Shown: positions 49,735 to 58,183 of the stretch, in pieces | How the letters are laid out: every line of letters starts with the position of its first letter | Position numbering within the stretch: the stretch's first letter is position 1 | Assembly (NCBI RefSeq): GCF_016862315.1 | Contig: NZ_BOMS01000115.1 | Location: 1-64,000, forward strand | Origin: Actinoplanes palleronii | GTDB taxonomy: Bacteria > Actinomycetota > Actinomycetes > Mycobacteriales > Micromonosporaceae | Direction: 5' to 3' | DNA: 64,000 nucleotides | Notes under the pieces: model-generated | What the model was told of the DNA's origin: nothing | Databases searched by the model: none | Seen by the model: only the letters and a program-made list of their open reading frames with translations | Position numbers and translations under genes: made by a program

Positions 49735-50718
49735 TCAGCCGCCGAGCGCGGCCAGCGCCTTCTGCACCTTCGGCACGTACGCCTGGGTCTCACCGAACGG
49801 CGGGATCCCGCCGTACTTGCGCACCGCGCCGCCACCCGCGTTGTACGCGGCCAGGGCCAACGGCACCGACTTGAACTCCTTCAGCAAGCCCTTGAGCATC
49901 TTCGCGGCGCCGTCCACGGCCTGCGCCGGGTCGAACGGATCGTCCACGCCGAGGCCCTTCGCGGTGCCCGGCATCAGCTGCATCATGCCGCGCGCGCCGG
50001 CCGGGCTCACCGCCTTCGGGTTGTACCCGGACTCCACCTTGGCGACCGCGGCCAGCAGCTTCGGCGGGACGTCGTGCTTCGCGCCGGCCTTGAGGAACAG
50101 GTCCGCGTACGGCACACCGGCCAGCCCGGCGCCGCTCGCCGCCCCGCGCAGACCGGCCGGGCGCAGCGCCGACATGTCCTGCACCGCGGCGGGCGGCACG
50201 TCGTCGATGATCCGGCGGATGTGTGTCGGTTTCTCGTACACCGACTGGATCTTCACGTGGTCGCCCGGCTTCGGCGCGGCGATCATCTTGTTGTCGCCGA
50301 TGTAGATCGCCACGTGGTCCACCGGCGAGTCGAAGGCCAGCACGTCACCGGGCTTGGCGTCGGACAAGCTGGCCACCGGCCGGCCCGCGGTGGCCTGCTG
50401 CCACGAGTTGCGCGGCAGCTTCACGCCGAGGTCCTCGTAGACCTGCTGGACCAGCCCGGAGCAGTCCAGGCCCTTCTTCGGGTCGGTGCCGCCGAAGACG
50501 TACGGCGTACCCAAATATTTGCGGGCCGCGGCGACCACGTCCCCGCCGGCCGGTCCGGCGGCCGCGCCGACGCCCTGGCCCGGCCCGGTGGCCTTGGCCA
50601 GCGCTGACTTGAACTTGTCGCCGGACGACGCGTCGGCCGCCGCGGGCGGCGGGGTCAGGCCGAGCTGGTCCTGCAGCTCGGCGACACGGGACAGGACACC
50701 ACCGACACCAAGGCTCAT
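49735..50718 (-). CDS. Peptidoglycan hydrolase with NlpC/P60 and lytic transglycosylase domains (327 aa)
   Basis: Two cell-wall enzymes in one chain. The NlpC/P60 endopeptidase part (about 58-175) has GTPYVFGG, catalytic Cys86 in GLDCSGLVQ and His135 in PVDHVAIYIG. The SLT part (about 200-320) has catalytic Glu229 in VAKVESGYNPKAVS, with GARGMMQLMPGTA and ALAAYNAGGGAV. No signal peptide is seen; the N-terminus MSLGVGGVLSRVAELQDQLG resembles exported rod proteins, so export via the flagellar system is plausible. It sits between fliJ and fliK and would open the wall for the rod, the task of FlgJ elsewhere. Confidence 0.92.
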   Translation of the reverse strand: MSLGVGGVLSRVAELQDQLGLTPPPAAADASSGDKFKSALAKATGPGQGVGAAAGPAGGDVVAAARKYLGTPYVFGGTDPKKGLDCSGLVQQVYEDLGVKLPRNSWQQATAGRPVASLSDAKPGDVLAFDSPVDHVAIYIGDNKMIAAPKPGDHVKIQSVYEKPTHIRRIIDDVPPAAVQDMSALRPAGLRGAASGAGLAGVPYADLFLKAGAKHDVPPKLLAAVAKVESGYNPKAVSPAGARGMMQLMPGTAKGLGVDDPFDPAQAVDGAAKMLKGLLKEFKSVPLALAAYNAGGGAVRKYGGIPPFGETQAYVPKVQKALAALGG

Positions 50719-50739
50719 ACTTCGCTCCCGTTCTCTCTC

Positions 50740-50795
50740 GGCGGGCGACGGGTTCTTTCTCGGCGGGCGACGGGTTCTTCTGGGCGGGCGACGGG
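50740..50795. repeat. 21-22 bp tandem repeat, three copies, upstream of the PG hydrolase
   Basis: GGCGGGCGACGGG occurs at 50740-50752, 50762-50774 and 50783-50795, separated by TTCTTTCTC-like and TTCTTCTG spacers. It lies in the 101-base gap between fliJ and the hydrolase gene, just ahead of the latter's start. Confidence 0.7.
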
Positions 50796-50819
50796 TGGGA
50801 TCGGGAGTTGCCCGGCGGG

Positions 50820-51263
50820 TCAGGTGTCCTTGACGCCGCGCGCCGCGTTGCGGGCCTTCGAGGTCACCGCGAGCTCGTCGAGGTTGGCCTGGTCGGTACG
50901 CAGGTCGTGTGCCTTGACCAGGGCGGCGTGCCGCTCGGACATCATCTCCACCGCGCGGCGCCGCTTCGCCGCGTCGGTCAGGGCGGCCACCTTCTCCCGC
51001 TCGACCTCCTCGGCGTCGGTGACCATCCGCTGTGCGTCGAACAGGCCGGCGGCCAGCGACTGCCGGGCCACCAGCGCGGCCACCATGGCCCGGGCCGAGC
51101 CCTCGGACGGCGCGTCCTGGCCGACCAGGTCCAGATGCCGACGCTTGACCAGCGCCTGGGCGTCCCGGACGTCGGCACGCGACTGGATCACCGCGCCGCG
51201 GGCGCCGTCCTCCTGCGCCTTGCGCGCGCGCAGCACCGGGGAGAGTCGGAACATGCGGTTCAC
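50820..51263 (-). CDS. fliJ: Flagellar export protein FliJ (147 aa)
   Basis: Central-stalk-like coiled coil of the export ATPase that links FliI to FlhA. The whole chain is a long charged helix pair (FRLSPVLRARKAQEDGARGA, then EVEREKVAALTDAAKRRRAV and MSERHAALVKAHD), the classical FliJ pattern of about 147 residues. The GTG start has AGGAGG six bases upstream. It follows fliI after a 136-base gap that shows no gene. Confidence 0.85.
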   Translation of the reverse strand: MNRMFRLSPVLRARKAQEDGARGAVIQSRADVRDAQALVKRRHLDLVGQDAPSEGSARAMVAALVARQSLAAGLFDAQRMVTDAEEVEREKVAALTDAAKRRRAVEMMSERHAALVKAHDLRTDQANLDELAVTSKARNAARGVKDT

Positions 51264-51399
51264 GTCAGCCTCCTAGCGGGCGGATGGAGCCCTCACCTCA
51301 CCGCTTCGGCCCGGTCGGAGATCGTCTGAGGCCCTGCACCCAACCCGCAACGAGTCCGCTGCCTGCGGCGTCTTTTAACGGACGAAGCACCACCAATCG

Positions 51400-52707
51400 C
51401 TAGGTCGTGGCGATCAGGGCGCGCAACGCGGCCCACGCGTCGTCGGCGGTGACCCGTTCGTCCAGGTCCTGCTGCAGGAACGCGCTGATCTGGCCCCACG
51501 CCGCGTTGGCGCGGTCGGCCTCCGGGTTGGTGCCCGGCACGTACGCGCCGATCTCGACGAGCTCGCGGACCTCGCGGTGCGCGGCCATCAGGCGGCGCAG
51601 CTCGGTGGCGTCCGCGCGCTGCTCCCGGCTGGTGATCCGGTTGGACACCCGGGAGATCGAGTCGAGCGCCTGGATGCTGGGGAAGTGGCCGGCGGTGGCG
51701 AGCTTGCGGTCCAGCACGATGTGCCCGTCCAGGATCGAGCGGGCCGCGTCGGCGATCGGCTCGTTGTGGTCGTCGCCCTCGACCAGCACCGTGTAGAGCC
51801 CGGTGATGCTGCCCCGGGCACCCGGACCGGCCCGCTCCAGCAGCGAGGCGAGCATGGCGAAGACCGACGGCGGGTACCCGCGGGTGGCCGGCGGCTCGCC
51901 GACCGAGAGGCCGACCTCGCGCTGGGCCATCGCCGCCCGGGTCACACTGTCCATCATCAGCAGGACGTCGGCACCCTCGTCCCGGTAGTACTCGGCGATC
52001 CGGGTGGCGACCGCGCCGGCCCGGAGCCGGACCAGCGGTGGCGCGTCCGAGGTGGCGATCACCACGACCGAGCGGGCCAGTCCCTCCTTGCCCAGGTCGT
52101 GCTCGATGAACTCGCGGACCTCCCGGCCGCGCTCACCGACCAGGGCGACCACGTTCAGCTCCGCCGAAGTGCCCCGGGTGATCATGCTCATCAGGGTGGA
52201 CTTGCCGACGCCGGAGCCGGCGAAGATGCCGATCCGCTGGCCGCGTCCGCACGGGACCAGGGTGTCCAGGACCCGTACGCCCAGCGACATCGGCTTGTCG
52301 ACGAGCTGGCGCTCCATCGCGGACGGTGGGGCGGAGTCGATGCCGACCAGTTCGCCGCGCAGTGGCGGGCCGCCGTCCATCGGGCGGCCGAGGCCGTCCA
52401 GGATGCGGCCGCGCAGGTCCGGGCCGACCGAGATGCGCAGCGGGCCACCGGTGTTCATCGCCGGCGTGCCGGTGCCCAGCCCGGCGATCGGGCCGAGCGG
52501 CAGGCAGGACAGCTGCTGCCCGTCCAGGGCCGCGACCTCGGCGAGCACCGCGTCCGGCCCGGTGCCGATCCGCAGCAGGTCACCGACGCGGGCCTCGATC
52601 CCGCTGACCGTGACCCGGAGCCCGACCGCGCCGGTGACCCGGCCGCTGACCCGGGGCCGGGCCGCCGCGACGGCGCTCTGCATGCGGTGGTGGAAGACGT
52701 CGGTCAT
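51400..52707 (-). CDS. fliI: Flagellar export ATPase FliI (435 aa)
   Basis: Hexameric F1-beta-like ATPase that helps unfold and feed substrates to the gate. Walker A GSGVGKST is at 164-171, Walker B in ADVLLMMDSVTRAA, and the catalytic Glu in the VGERGREVREFIE segment. The family motif GEPPATRGYPPSVF is present. It is full length. The preceding gene is fliH, 35 bases upstream. Confidence 0.96.
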   Translation of the reverse strand: MTDVFHHRMQSAVAAARPRVSGRVTGAVGLRVTVSGIEARVGDLLRIGTGPDAVLAEVAALDGQQLSCLPLGPIAGLGTGTPAMNTGGPLRISVGPDLRGRILDGLGRPMDGGPPLRGELVGIDSAPPSAMERQLVDKPMSLGVRVLDTLVPCGRGQRIGIFAGSGVGKSTLMSMITRGTSAELNVVALVGERGREVREFIEHDLGKEGLARSVVVIATSDAPPLVRLRAGAVATRIAEYYRDEGADVLLMMDSVTRAAMAQREVGLSVGEPPATRGYPPSVFAMLASLLERAGPGARGSITGLYTVLVEGDDHNEPIADAARSILDGHIVLDRKLATAGHFPSIQALDSISRVSNRITSREQRADATELRRLMAAHREVRELVEIGAYVPGTNPEADRANAAWGQISAFLQQDLDERVTADDAWAALRALIATT

Positions 52708-52742
52708 GCCCTGCCTCTCATGCCGGCGAGCCGGGTGCGGAC

Positions 52743-53411
52743 TCAGATCCGCAGGGCCTCGCGGGTCCGGGCGACCGCCGCCGCGATGGTCGCGTCGACG
52801 GTCGCGGTGCCGGTCTCGGCGATCGCGTCGCCGGGACGGAGGCTGGGATCGGCGCGCAAGGTGATCTTCCGGCCCTGGTAGTCGTACGCGCCGCCGGTGT
52901 CGCCGGCCAGGGTCCGGAGGTCGTCCGGGTGCAGGCGCACCGTCATGTCGCCGTGCTCGGGGGCGGCGGTCATCGCCCGGCGCAGCGCGTCCGGGCCGCG
53001 TTCCGGGTCGTCCAGCAGGGACCGCCCGACGATCGCCTCGGCCAGCTCGAACGCGCTGGCCAGTACGAGCTCCTGCAGCTCGGTGAAGGTCGGCATGAGC
53101 TGGTTCTCCAGCTCGGTGACGGCCCGGCCGAGCGCGTTCACGGCGTGCGCGAGCGCCGCCGACCGGCGCTGCTCGTGCTGGTCCTCGCTGACCAGCGCCC
53201 GGGCCGCGGCGGCCTCGGCGGCGGCCACGGCGTCGCGCTTGCCCTGGGACCAGCCCTCGGCGTACCCGGTGGTCCGGGCCTGCTGCCGGGCCTCCTCCAG
53301 GACCTTCGGACTGTTCGGATCCGGCCGGCGCAGGTCGGTGGAGAAGCGGGCGGCGGTCGCGCCGACCGCCTCCGCCCCGCGGATCACCGGCCCGTCAGGC
53401 GATGAGCTCAT
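52743..53411 (-). CDS. fliH: Flagellar assembly protein FliH (222 aa)
   Basis: Regulator of FliI that tethers it to the C-ring. The middle contains the helical GxxxG-poor but Ala-rich segment of FliH (EEARQQARTTGYAEGWSQGK, then AVAAAEAAAARALVSED), and the C-terminal ATP-synthase-delta-like part has LASAFELAEAIVGRSLLDD and TVRLHPDDLRTL. ATG 53411 is chosen (MSSSPDGPV), overlapping the end of fliG by 17 bases; ATG 53417 two codons earlier is possible. Confidence 0.88.
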   Translation of the reverse strand: MSSSPDGPVIRGAEAVGATAARFSTDLRRPDPNSPKVLEEARQQARTTGYAEGWSQGKRDAVAAAEAAAARALVSEDQHEQRRSAALAHAVNALGRAVTELENQLMPTFTELQELVLASAFELAEAIVGRSLLDDPERGPDALRRAMTAAPEHGDMTVRLHPDDLRTLAGDTGGAYDYQGRKITLRADPSLRPGDAIAETGTATVDATIAAAVARTREALRI

Positions 53412-54420
53412 CAACATCGCCGCCACGCTGGATCTCGATCTGCCCGGAGTCCTCCAGGGTGCGGATGACACTGACGATCTTCGCTTGGGATTCCTCGACC
53501 ATCTTGACCTTGACCGGGCCGAGCAGGTCCATCTCCTCGAGCAGGTTCTCCCGGCCGCGCTCGGAGAGGTTCTTGGTGACCTTGTCCCGGACGTTCTCCG
53601 GCACACCCTTGAGGGCGGTGGCCAGGTCGGCCGGTTCCACCTGGCGCAGGATCAGCTGGACCGCGCGGTCCTCGAGGTTCACCACGTCCTCGAACATGAA
53701 CATCCGGCGGCGGATCTCCTCGGCCAGCTCCGGGCTGCGGGCGTCCAGGGCCTCCAGGATGAGCCGCTCGGTGGTCCGGTCGGCGCGGTTGATGATCTCG
53801 ACGAGCGGCTGCAGGCCACCGACTGTGGAGAGCTCGTCGGGCTGCAGCACGCTGGAGAGCTTGCGCTGCAACGCGCTCTCCACCTGCCGGATGATGTCCG
53901 GCGAGGTGCGGTCCATGATCGCGATCCGGTGCGCGACCTCGGTCTGCACCTCGAGCGGGAGGCCGGCCAGGATCGACGAGGCCAGCCCGGCCGGGATGTG
54001 CGCGAGCACCAGCGCGATCGTCTGCGGGTGCTCGTACTGCACGTAGGAGAGCAGCTGCCGGGGGTCGGCGTTGCTGAGGAAGTTGAACGGGATGTCGTTC
54101 ATCGACGCTTCGAGGCGGTCCAGGATCAGCGCCGCGCGCTCCTTGCCGAGCGACGCCTCCAGCAGCTCACGGGCGTAGTCCATGCCGCCGGATCCGGCGT
54201 ACCGGGTGGTCGCCATGGCGTAGAACTCGTCCATCACGTCGTCGACCTGGACCGGATCGAGTTTGCCCAGCCGCGCGACCTCCGCGGAGAGCATCTCGAC
54301 CTCTTTCTCGGTCATTCCCGCCAGCACCTGCGCGGATTGTTCCTTGCCGAACTGGACCAGCATTATCGCGGCCTTGCGTACGCCCGTCATGGAGAGCGTG
54401 GTGAGCGCGGGTGTGGTCAA
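53395..54420 (-). CDS. fliG: Flagellar motor switch protein FliG (341 aa)
   Basis: Rotor protein that converts stator ion flow into torque. Three armadillo-like domains fill the chain. The middle EHPQTIALVLAHIP is conserved. The C-terminal torque helix carries the charged residues facing MotA (LEALDARSPELAEEIRRRMF, then MFEDVVNLEDRAVQLILRQV). The start is TTG at 54420, supported by GAGGAG seven bases upstream. FliG overlaps fliH in another frame. Confidence 0.95.
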   Translation of the reverse strand: MTTPALTTLSMTGVRKAAIMLVQFGKEQSAQVLAGMTEKEVEMLSAEVARLGKLDPVQVDDVMDEFYAMATTRYAGSGGMDYARELLEASLGKERAALILDRLEASMNDIPFNFLSNADPRQLLSYVQYEHPQTIALVLAHIPAGLASSILAGLPLEVQTEVAHRIAIMDRTSPDIIRQVESALQRKLSSVLQPDELSTVGGLQPLVEIINRADRTTERLILEALDARSPELAEEIRRRMFMFEDVVNLEDRAVQLILRQVEPADLATALKGVPENVRDKVTKNLSERGRENLLEEMDLLGPVKVKMVEESQAKIVSVIRTLEDSGQIEIQRGGDVDELIA

Positions 54421-54465
54421 CGCGTACTCCTCGAACCGTCTTGCCTGCGGGGGCTACCTGGGGGG

Positions 54466-56091
54466 TCAGCGGTGCGTCGCGTCGGCGGCCATCCAGCCGC
54501 GCAGCAGGGTGGCCATCTCGTCCGGTTTCTCCTTGACCATCGATTCGATCTCGCGGTGCCGTTCCTCGCGGGCCTCGTTGATCTCCTCCGGGATGAACCC
54601 GGAACCGCTCTCGAGCATCCCGGCGGCGTGCATGGCGTGGGTGGCCTCCAGCTCGGCCTGCCGCTGCGCGTCCAGCGCGGCCTGCATCTCTTCCAGGTGC
54701 GCCTTCTCCTCGGCGGTGAGCTGCTGGCGCCGCTTGGCACGCCGGCTGGCCCGCCAGGCCAGGAAGATCAGCATCAGCACCACGAAGGCGAGCGCGGCCG
54801 TTTTGATCAGGGTGATCTGCTTGTTCTGCTTGTCCAAGGCCGCCGAGGCCGCCAGCTCGTCCCGGGCCGCCTGGGCCGCGGAGTTGTCGAACGGCATGGC
54901 GCTCACCGCGATCGTGTCGCCGCGGGTGGCGTCGATCCCGGCCGCCGAGCTGACCAGCTGCTGCACCTGGGTCGGGTCCACCGAGGCCGCGGTGGTGCTG
55001 TCCAGCAGCACCGCCACGTTCAGCCGCCGGATGCTGCCCGGTGCCTTGCGGCGGACCTCCTGCACCTCGTTGAGGGCGTTGTTGCGGGCCTCGTTCTTGT
55101 TCGCGTACTGGCCGTTGGAGCCGGCGCCGTTCGGCACCTGGATGTTGTCCGGGCCGAGCACGCCGCCGTTGCCGGTGCCGCTCCCGCTGTACGTCTCGGA
55201 GCTGCTGGTCTCGGAGAGCGACGGGAGGGACGGGTCCGAGCTGTACGTCTTGCTGCGCGTCTCGGTCTGGTCGAAGTCCAGGTCGGCGGTCGTGGTGACG
55301 ACCGCGTGCCCGGGGCCGACCAGCCGGTCCAGCATGCTCTGCAGGGAGGAGTTCATCCGGTTCTGGAACTCGACGGTCTGCGACTCGGAACCGCTGTCCC
55401 CGCCGGTCGCCACCGAGGCCCCGCCGCCGGTGGAGAGGATCTTGCCGTCGGCGCCGGCCACCGTCACCTGGGTCGGATCCAGCCCTTCGACGCTCGACGC
55501 GACCAGGTGCACGATCGCCTGCACCTGGTCGGTGCTGAGCGGGCTCGTCGACTTCGAGGCGACGAGCACCGACGCGGTCGGCTTGGCGTCGCTGTCGGCG
55601 AAGACGTCCTTCTGCGGCATCACCAGGTGCACGGTGGCCGCCTCGACGCCGTCGATCGACTTGATGGTCTTGGCGAGTTCGCCCTCCATGGCCCGCTGGT
55701 AGTTCGCGTGCTGCATGAAGTCGCTGGTGGTGATGCCCTGCTGGTCCAGCAGCGAGTACCCGGTGCCCTCGTCGTTGGGCAGGCCCTCGCCGGAGAGCTG
55801 GAGTCGCAGGGCATTCACCTGGTCGCGCGGCACCATGATCGTCTGGCCCTCGTTCGCCAGCTCGTACGAGGTGCCGGCCTTGTCGAGGGACTCGACGATG
55901 GCGCTGGCGTCCTTCGTGGACAGGTTGTTGAAGAGGATCGCGTACGACGGCTTGGCCGCCCAGGTCGCGAAGAAGTAGCCACCGACGAGGATGGCGAGGA
56001 CCGCGAAAATCGTGACAGCCTTCTGTCCCGGCGTGAAGGACTTGAAGGTGTCCGTGATGCGGCGTACCGGTGCGGGAAGGCGGTCAGTCAT
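54466..56091 (-). CDS. fliF: Flagellar MS-ring protein FliF (541 aa)
   Basis: Builds the membrane ring on which the rotor assembles. TM1 is at about 24-44 (AVTIFAVLAILVGGYFFATW) and TM2 at about 435-453 (AALAFVVLMLIFLAWRASRR). Between them lie the ring-building motifs (RVHLVMPQKDVF-type sequence seen as TVHLVMPQKDVFAD) and a Gly/Ser/Thr-rich loop. The C-terminal cytoplasmic tail (about 455-541) binds FliG. It is a standard length. Confidence 0.95.
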   Translation of the reverse strand: MTDRLPAPVRRITDTFKSFTPGQKAVTIFAVLAILVGGYFFATWAAKPSYAILFNNLSTKDASAIVESLDKAGTSYELANEGQTIMVPRDQVNALRLQLSGEGLPNDEGTGYSLLDQQGITTSDFMQHANYQRAMEGELAKTIKSIDGVEAATVHLVMPQKDVFADSDAKPTASVLVASKSTSPLSTDQVQAIVHLVASSVEGLDPTQVTVAGADGKILSTGGGASVATGGDSGSESQTVEFQNRMNSSLQSMLDRLVGPGHAVVTTTADLDFDQTETRSKTYSSDPSLPSLSETSSSETYSGSGTGNGGVLGPDNIQVPNGAGSNGQYANKNEARNNALNEVQEVRRKAPGSIRRLNVAVLLDSTTAASVDPTQVQQLVSSAAGIDATRGDTIAVSAMPFDNSAAQAARDELAASAALDKQNKQITLIKTAALAFVVLMLIFLAWRASRRAKRRQQLTAEEKAHLEEMQAALDAQRQAELEATHAMHAAGMLESGSGFIPEEINEAREERHREIESMVKEKPDEMATLLRGWMAADATHR

Positions 56092-56092
56092 G

Positions 56093-56461
56093 TCAGGCCT
56101 GCATCCTCATGATCTCTTGGAAAGCCTCGACGGCCTTGTTCCGGACGGCGAGGGTCATCTGCAGGCCGAGGGACGCCTCGGTGGAGGCCATCGTGTACTG
56201 GGCCGGGTCCTGCAGCGTCCCGTTGGCGACCTGGATTCCGAGGTCGTTCGCCTTGTCCTGCGACGCCTGCACGCTCTCCAGACCCTTGGAGAGCATCCGG
56301 GCGAAGTCGGTGTTGGGGCTCGGGGTCTTGGCGGCCTCGGCGAAGTCCAGGTCCCCGGAGAGACCGGACATGCCGGAGGCGCCGGACAGCCCGGAGGCGC
56401 CGGAGAGGCCGCTGATGCCACTGAAGCCGGAGATCCCGCCGATGGGATTGATCGCTGTCAT
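56093..56461 (-). CDS. fliE: Rod/MS-ring junction protein FliE with SG-repeat N-terminus (122 aa)
   Basis: Connects the MS ring to the proximal rod and is the first exported substrate. The conserved FliE part covers about 45-122 (FARMLSKGLESVQASQDKAN, then QYTMASTEASLGLQMTLAVR and NKAVEAFQEIMRMQ). Residues 8-36 are an unusual run of three-residue units of the type SG-x (GISGFSGISGLSGASG, SGASGMSGLSG). This is glycine/serine-rich and presumably flexible. The stop is one base before the fliF start region. Confidence 0.93.
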   Translation of the reverse strand: MTAINPIGGISGFSGISGLSGASGLSGASGMSGLSGDLDFAEAAKTPSPNTDFARMLSKGLESVQASQDKANDLGIQVANGTLQDPAQYTMASTEASLGLQMTLAVRNKAVEAFQEIMRMQA

Positions 56462-56463
56462 GA

Positions 56464-56856
56464 TTACTTCCCGAGGTTGATAGCGGCCGCGTAGGCGTCC
56501 CGCGCCCGGTCGACGACCGAGAGGTTCGCCTGGTAGGAGCGCTGGGCCATCATCATCTGGGCCATCTGGCTGCCCATGTCGATGTCCGGCCGGCGGACGT
56601 AACCCTGTGCGTCGGCGAGCGGGTTGTCGGGCTCGTAGGCCAGGACTCCCTCGGCGCTGCCGTACGACACGCCGGCCACCTCGGCGCCGTTGCCGTCCTG
56701 CGCGGACCGGGCCTGCACGAAGCGGGCCTGGAACGCGTTCTCGGAGGTACGGCTGGTGTTGTTCATGTTCGCGATGTTGTCGGAGACCGCGTCCAACCAC
56801 TTGCGGTAGACCGTCACGCCGGTGCCCGCGACCCCGATGGCATTGAAGATGCTCAT
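56464..56856 (-). CDS. flgC: Flagellar proximal rod protein FlgC (130 aa)
   Basis: Rod subunit exported by the type III system. The N-terminal rod/hook motif is GTGVTVYRKWLDAVSDNIAN (about 10-29), then MNNTSRTSENAFQAR. The C-terminal rod helix is QMAQMMMAQRSYQANLSVVD. The length is typical. It lies between flgB and fliE with two-base gaps, in the conserved flgB-flgC-fliE order. Confidence 0.95.
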   Translation of the reverse strand: MSIFNAIGVAGTGVTVYRKWLDAVSDNIANMNNTSRTSENAFQARFVQARSAQDGNGAEVAGVSYGSAEGVLAYEPDNPLADAQGYVRRPDIDMGSQMAQMMMAQRSYQANLSVVDRARDAYAAAINLGK

Positions 56857-56858
56857 CC

Positions 56859-57206
56859 TCAGGCTCCCTTGATGGCGTCGCGCAGCAGGCCGTACTTGCT
56901 GTCGACGGCCCGCAGGGTGAGCTGGTAGCGCATCGTGGTGTCGATGTGCTGCAGCGTCTCCTCGTCGAGGTTGACGTTGTTGCCGTTGAGCCGGGTGGGT
57001 TCGAGCGACGTCAGCACGCTCGGTGACACCCCGGCCGGCGATTCACCCCGGGAGACGGCGCCCTGAAGGGCCTCCTCGAATTTGACCTTACGAGCTTTGT
57101 AGCCCGGGGTCTCGACGTTCGCGATGTTGCTGGCAATGGCGGTCTGCCGGGCCGACAGGCCGGTGACAGCGACGCGCAGTGCGGACGAAGTGACGTCTTC
57201 GAACAC
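56859..57206 (-). CDS. flgB: Flagellar proximal rod protein FlgB (115 aa)
   Basis: First gene of the ten-gene basal-body operon. The rod motif is LSARQTAIASNIANVETPGY (about 19-38), followed by KARKVKFEEALQGAV; the C-terminal helix is MRYQLTLRAVDSKYGLLRDA. The start is GTG at 57206 with AGGGAGC upstream. The sigma-28-like promoter lies 76 bases before the start. Confidence 0.94.
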   Translation of the reverse strand: MFEDVTSSALRVAVTGLSARQTAIASNIANVETPGYKARKVKFEEALQGAVSRGESPAGVSPSVLTSLEPTRLNGNNVNLDEETLQHIDTTMRYQLTLRAVDSKYGLLRDAIKGA

Positions 57207-57281
57207 GTTGCAGCTCCCTGATCAGTCCGTCTTGTCGCCGATCCATGGCTGTCGGTTGAGCAATCCGTGCTCGTACCATGC

Positions 57282-57309
57282 AGTTCGGCGAGTCCGGTGA
57301 TCGGCTGAG
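57282..57309 (-). promoter_or_regulatory. Sigma-28-like promoter of the flgB-fliK operon
   Basis: Read on the minus strand: CTCAG (57309-57305), 15-base spacer, GCCGAACT (57289-57282). It is one of the best matches in the window and serves the long basal-body operon. Confidence 0.75.
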
Positions 57310-57346
57310 CGCGAGACGGTTGCTGAGAGGTTGCACACGCGAACAT

Positions 57347-57373
57347 CCCGGACCCCCTGGCCGGGGTTCCGGG
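57347..57373 (-). terminator. Terminator after the fliD-fliS operon
   Basis: CCCGGA plus CCCC pair with GGGG plus TCCGGG around a short loop. It lies 43 bases past the stop of the FliT-position gene and before the flgB promoter. Confidence 0.6.
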
Positions 57374-57415
57374 ACGTTTGTGCTTGTCACCTTGTCGTGG
57401 TCGGCACCGCTGCGG

Positions 57416-57736
57416 TCACATCGCGCAGTCGAGGTAGATCGGGCGCTTGATCGCCTCGCCGGTCTCGATCCGGGAGGTCATCTTGGCCTGCTGCCGGTTC
57501 GCGGTCAGCCGCCGGGCGATCTCCTCGGCCGCGGCCAGTTGCCGGGTGAGGATCCCGTCGGCGCGCGGCCGCAGGTCCAGCGGCAGCGCGCCCAGCTCGG
57601 TCGGCGGTTTCCAGATGTCGGCCGGCGGGGTGTCGGCGTGCCGGTGCTCGTCGGCGAGCATCACCTCGACCGCCGAGACGTCCATCTCCAGCTCGTCGAG
57701 CGCGGTCGTCCAGGCGCCCCGCCAGTCCGTGGTCAT
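57416..57736 (-). CDS. Small protein at the fliT position (106 aa)
   Basis: Not recognised by family. It is a soluble, charged, Leu/Ala-rich helical protein. It begins MTTDWRGAWTTALDELEMDV and has an acidic His-containing stretch (MLADEHRHADTP). The amphipathic helix LTRQLAAAEEIARRLTANR follows, with a KRPIYLDCAM end. It lies seven bases after fliS, where many bacteria have fliT, a chaperone for the filament cap. A chaperone role is plausible from location and size only. Confidence 0.7.
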   Translation of the reverse strand: MTTDWRGAWTTALDELEMDVSAVEVMLADEHRHADTPPADIWKPPTELGALPLDLRPRADGILTRQLAAAEEIARRLTANRQQAKMTSRIETGEAIKRPIYLDCAM

Positions 57737-57743
57737 GGCCCGA

Positions 57744-58124
57744 TCAACCCGCCGCTGCCGCGACCGAGGCCTCGCGCCACGCGTCGCGCAGGGGTTCGAG
57801 GAGGCTGCGGCAGCCGGCCACCCGCTCCGGGCTGCGCGAGATGTTCGCGCCGATCAGTTCGGTGAGCACGAAGCCGTACAGGTTGGCCAGGCCGGGCGCG
57901 CCGTCCCAGGCCTCCACGTTGAGCGAGACCCGCAGCTCGAGAATGATCTCCTGAGCGTGGTTGAGCTTGTCGTTGGCAAGTTCCCGGTCGTCGGCGTGCA
58001 GGGCGTCCTCGCCGTGCTGCAGATCGAGGATCAGACGGTCGTAGAGCATGGTCAGCAACTTCGCGGGAGAGGCCGTGTTGACCGAGTCCTGGAGGTACCG
58101 GTCACGAAGGTTGGTCGCGCTCAT
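57744..58124 (-). CDS. fliS: Flagellin export chaperone FliS (126 aa)
   Basis: Binds the C-terminus of flagellin in the cytosol and prevents early polymerisation. The FliS pattern is clear: RDRYLQDSVNTASPAKLLTM (about 7-26), then LYDRLILDLQHGEDAL and a four-helix bundle ending DAWREASVAAAAG. The length matches the family. It is co-transcribed with fliD, 59 bases upstream. Confidence 0.94.
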   Translation of the reverse strand: MSATNLRDRYLQDSVNTASPAKLLTMLYDRLILDLQHGEDALHADDRELANDKLNHAQEIILELRVSLNVEAWDGAPGLANLYGFVLTELIGANISRSPERVAGCRSLLEPLRDAWREASVAAAAG

Positions 58125-58183
58125 ATGTCTCCTCGGGCAGAGCCGGCGGCGGGATGGTGCGTCGTCGGTGCAACGGGCACGGA

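Noticed and set aside
52897..56112. 1071-codon plus-strand open frame opposite fliH, fliG and fliF
   Set aside because: All three minus-strand genes carry family motifs; the plus frame has no domain-like pattern and spans gene boundaries.
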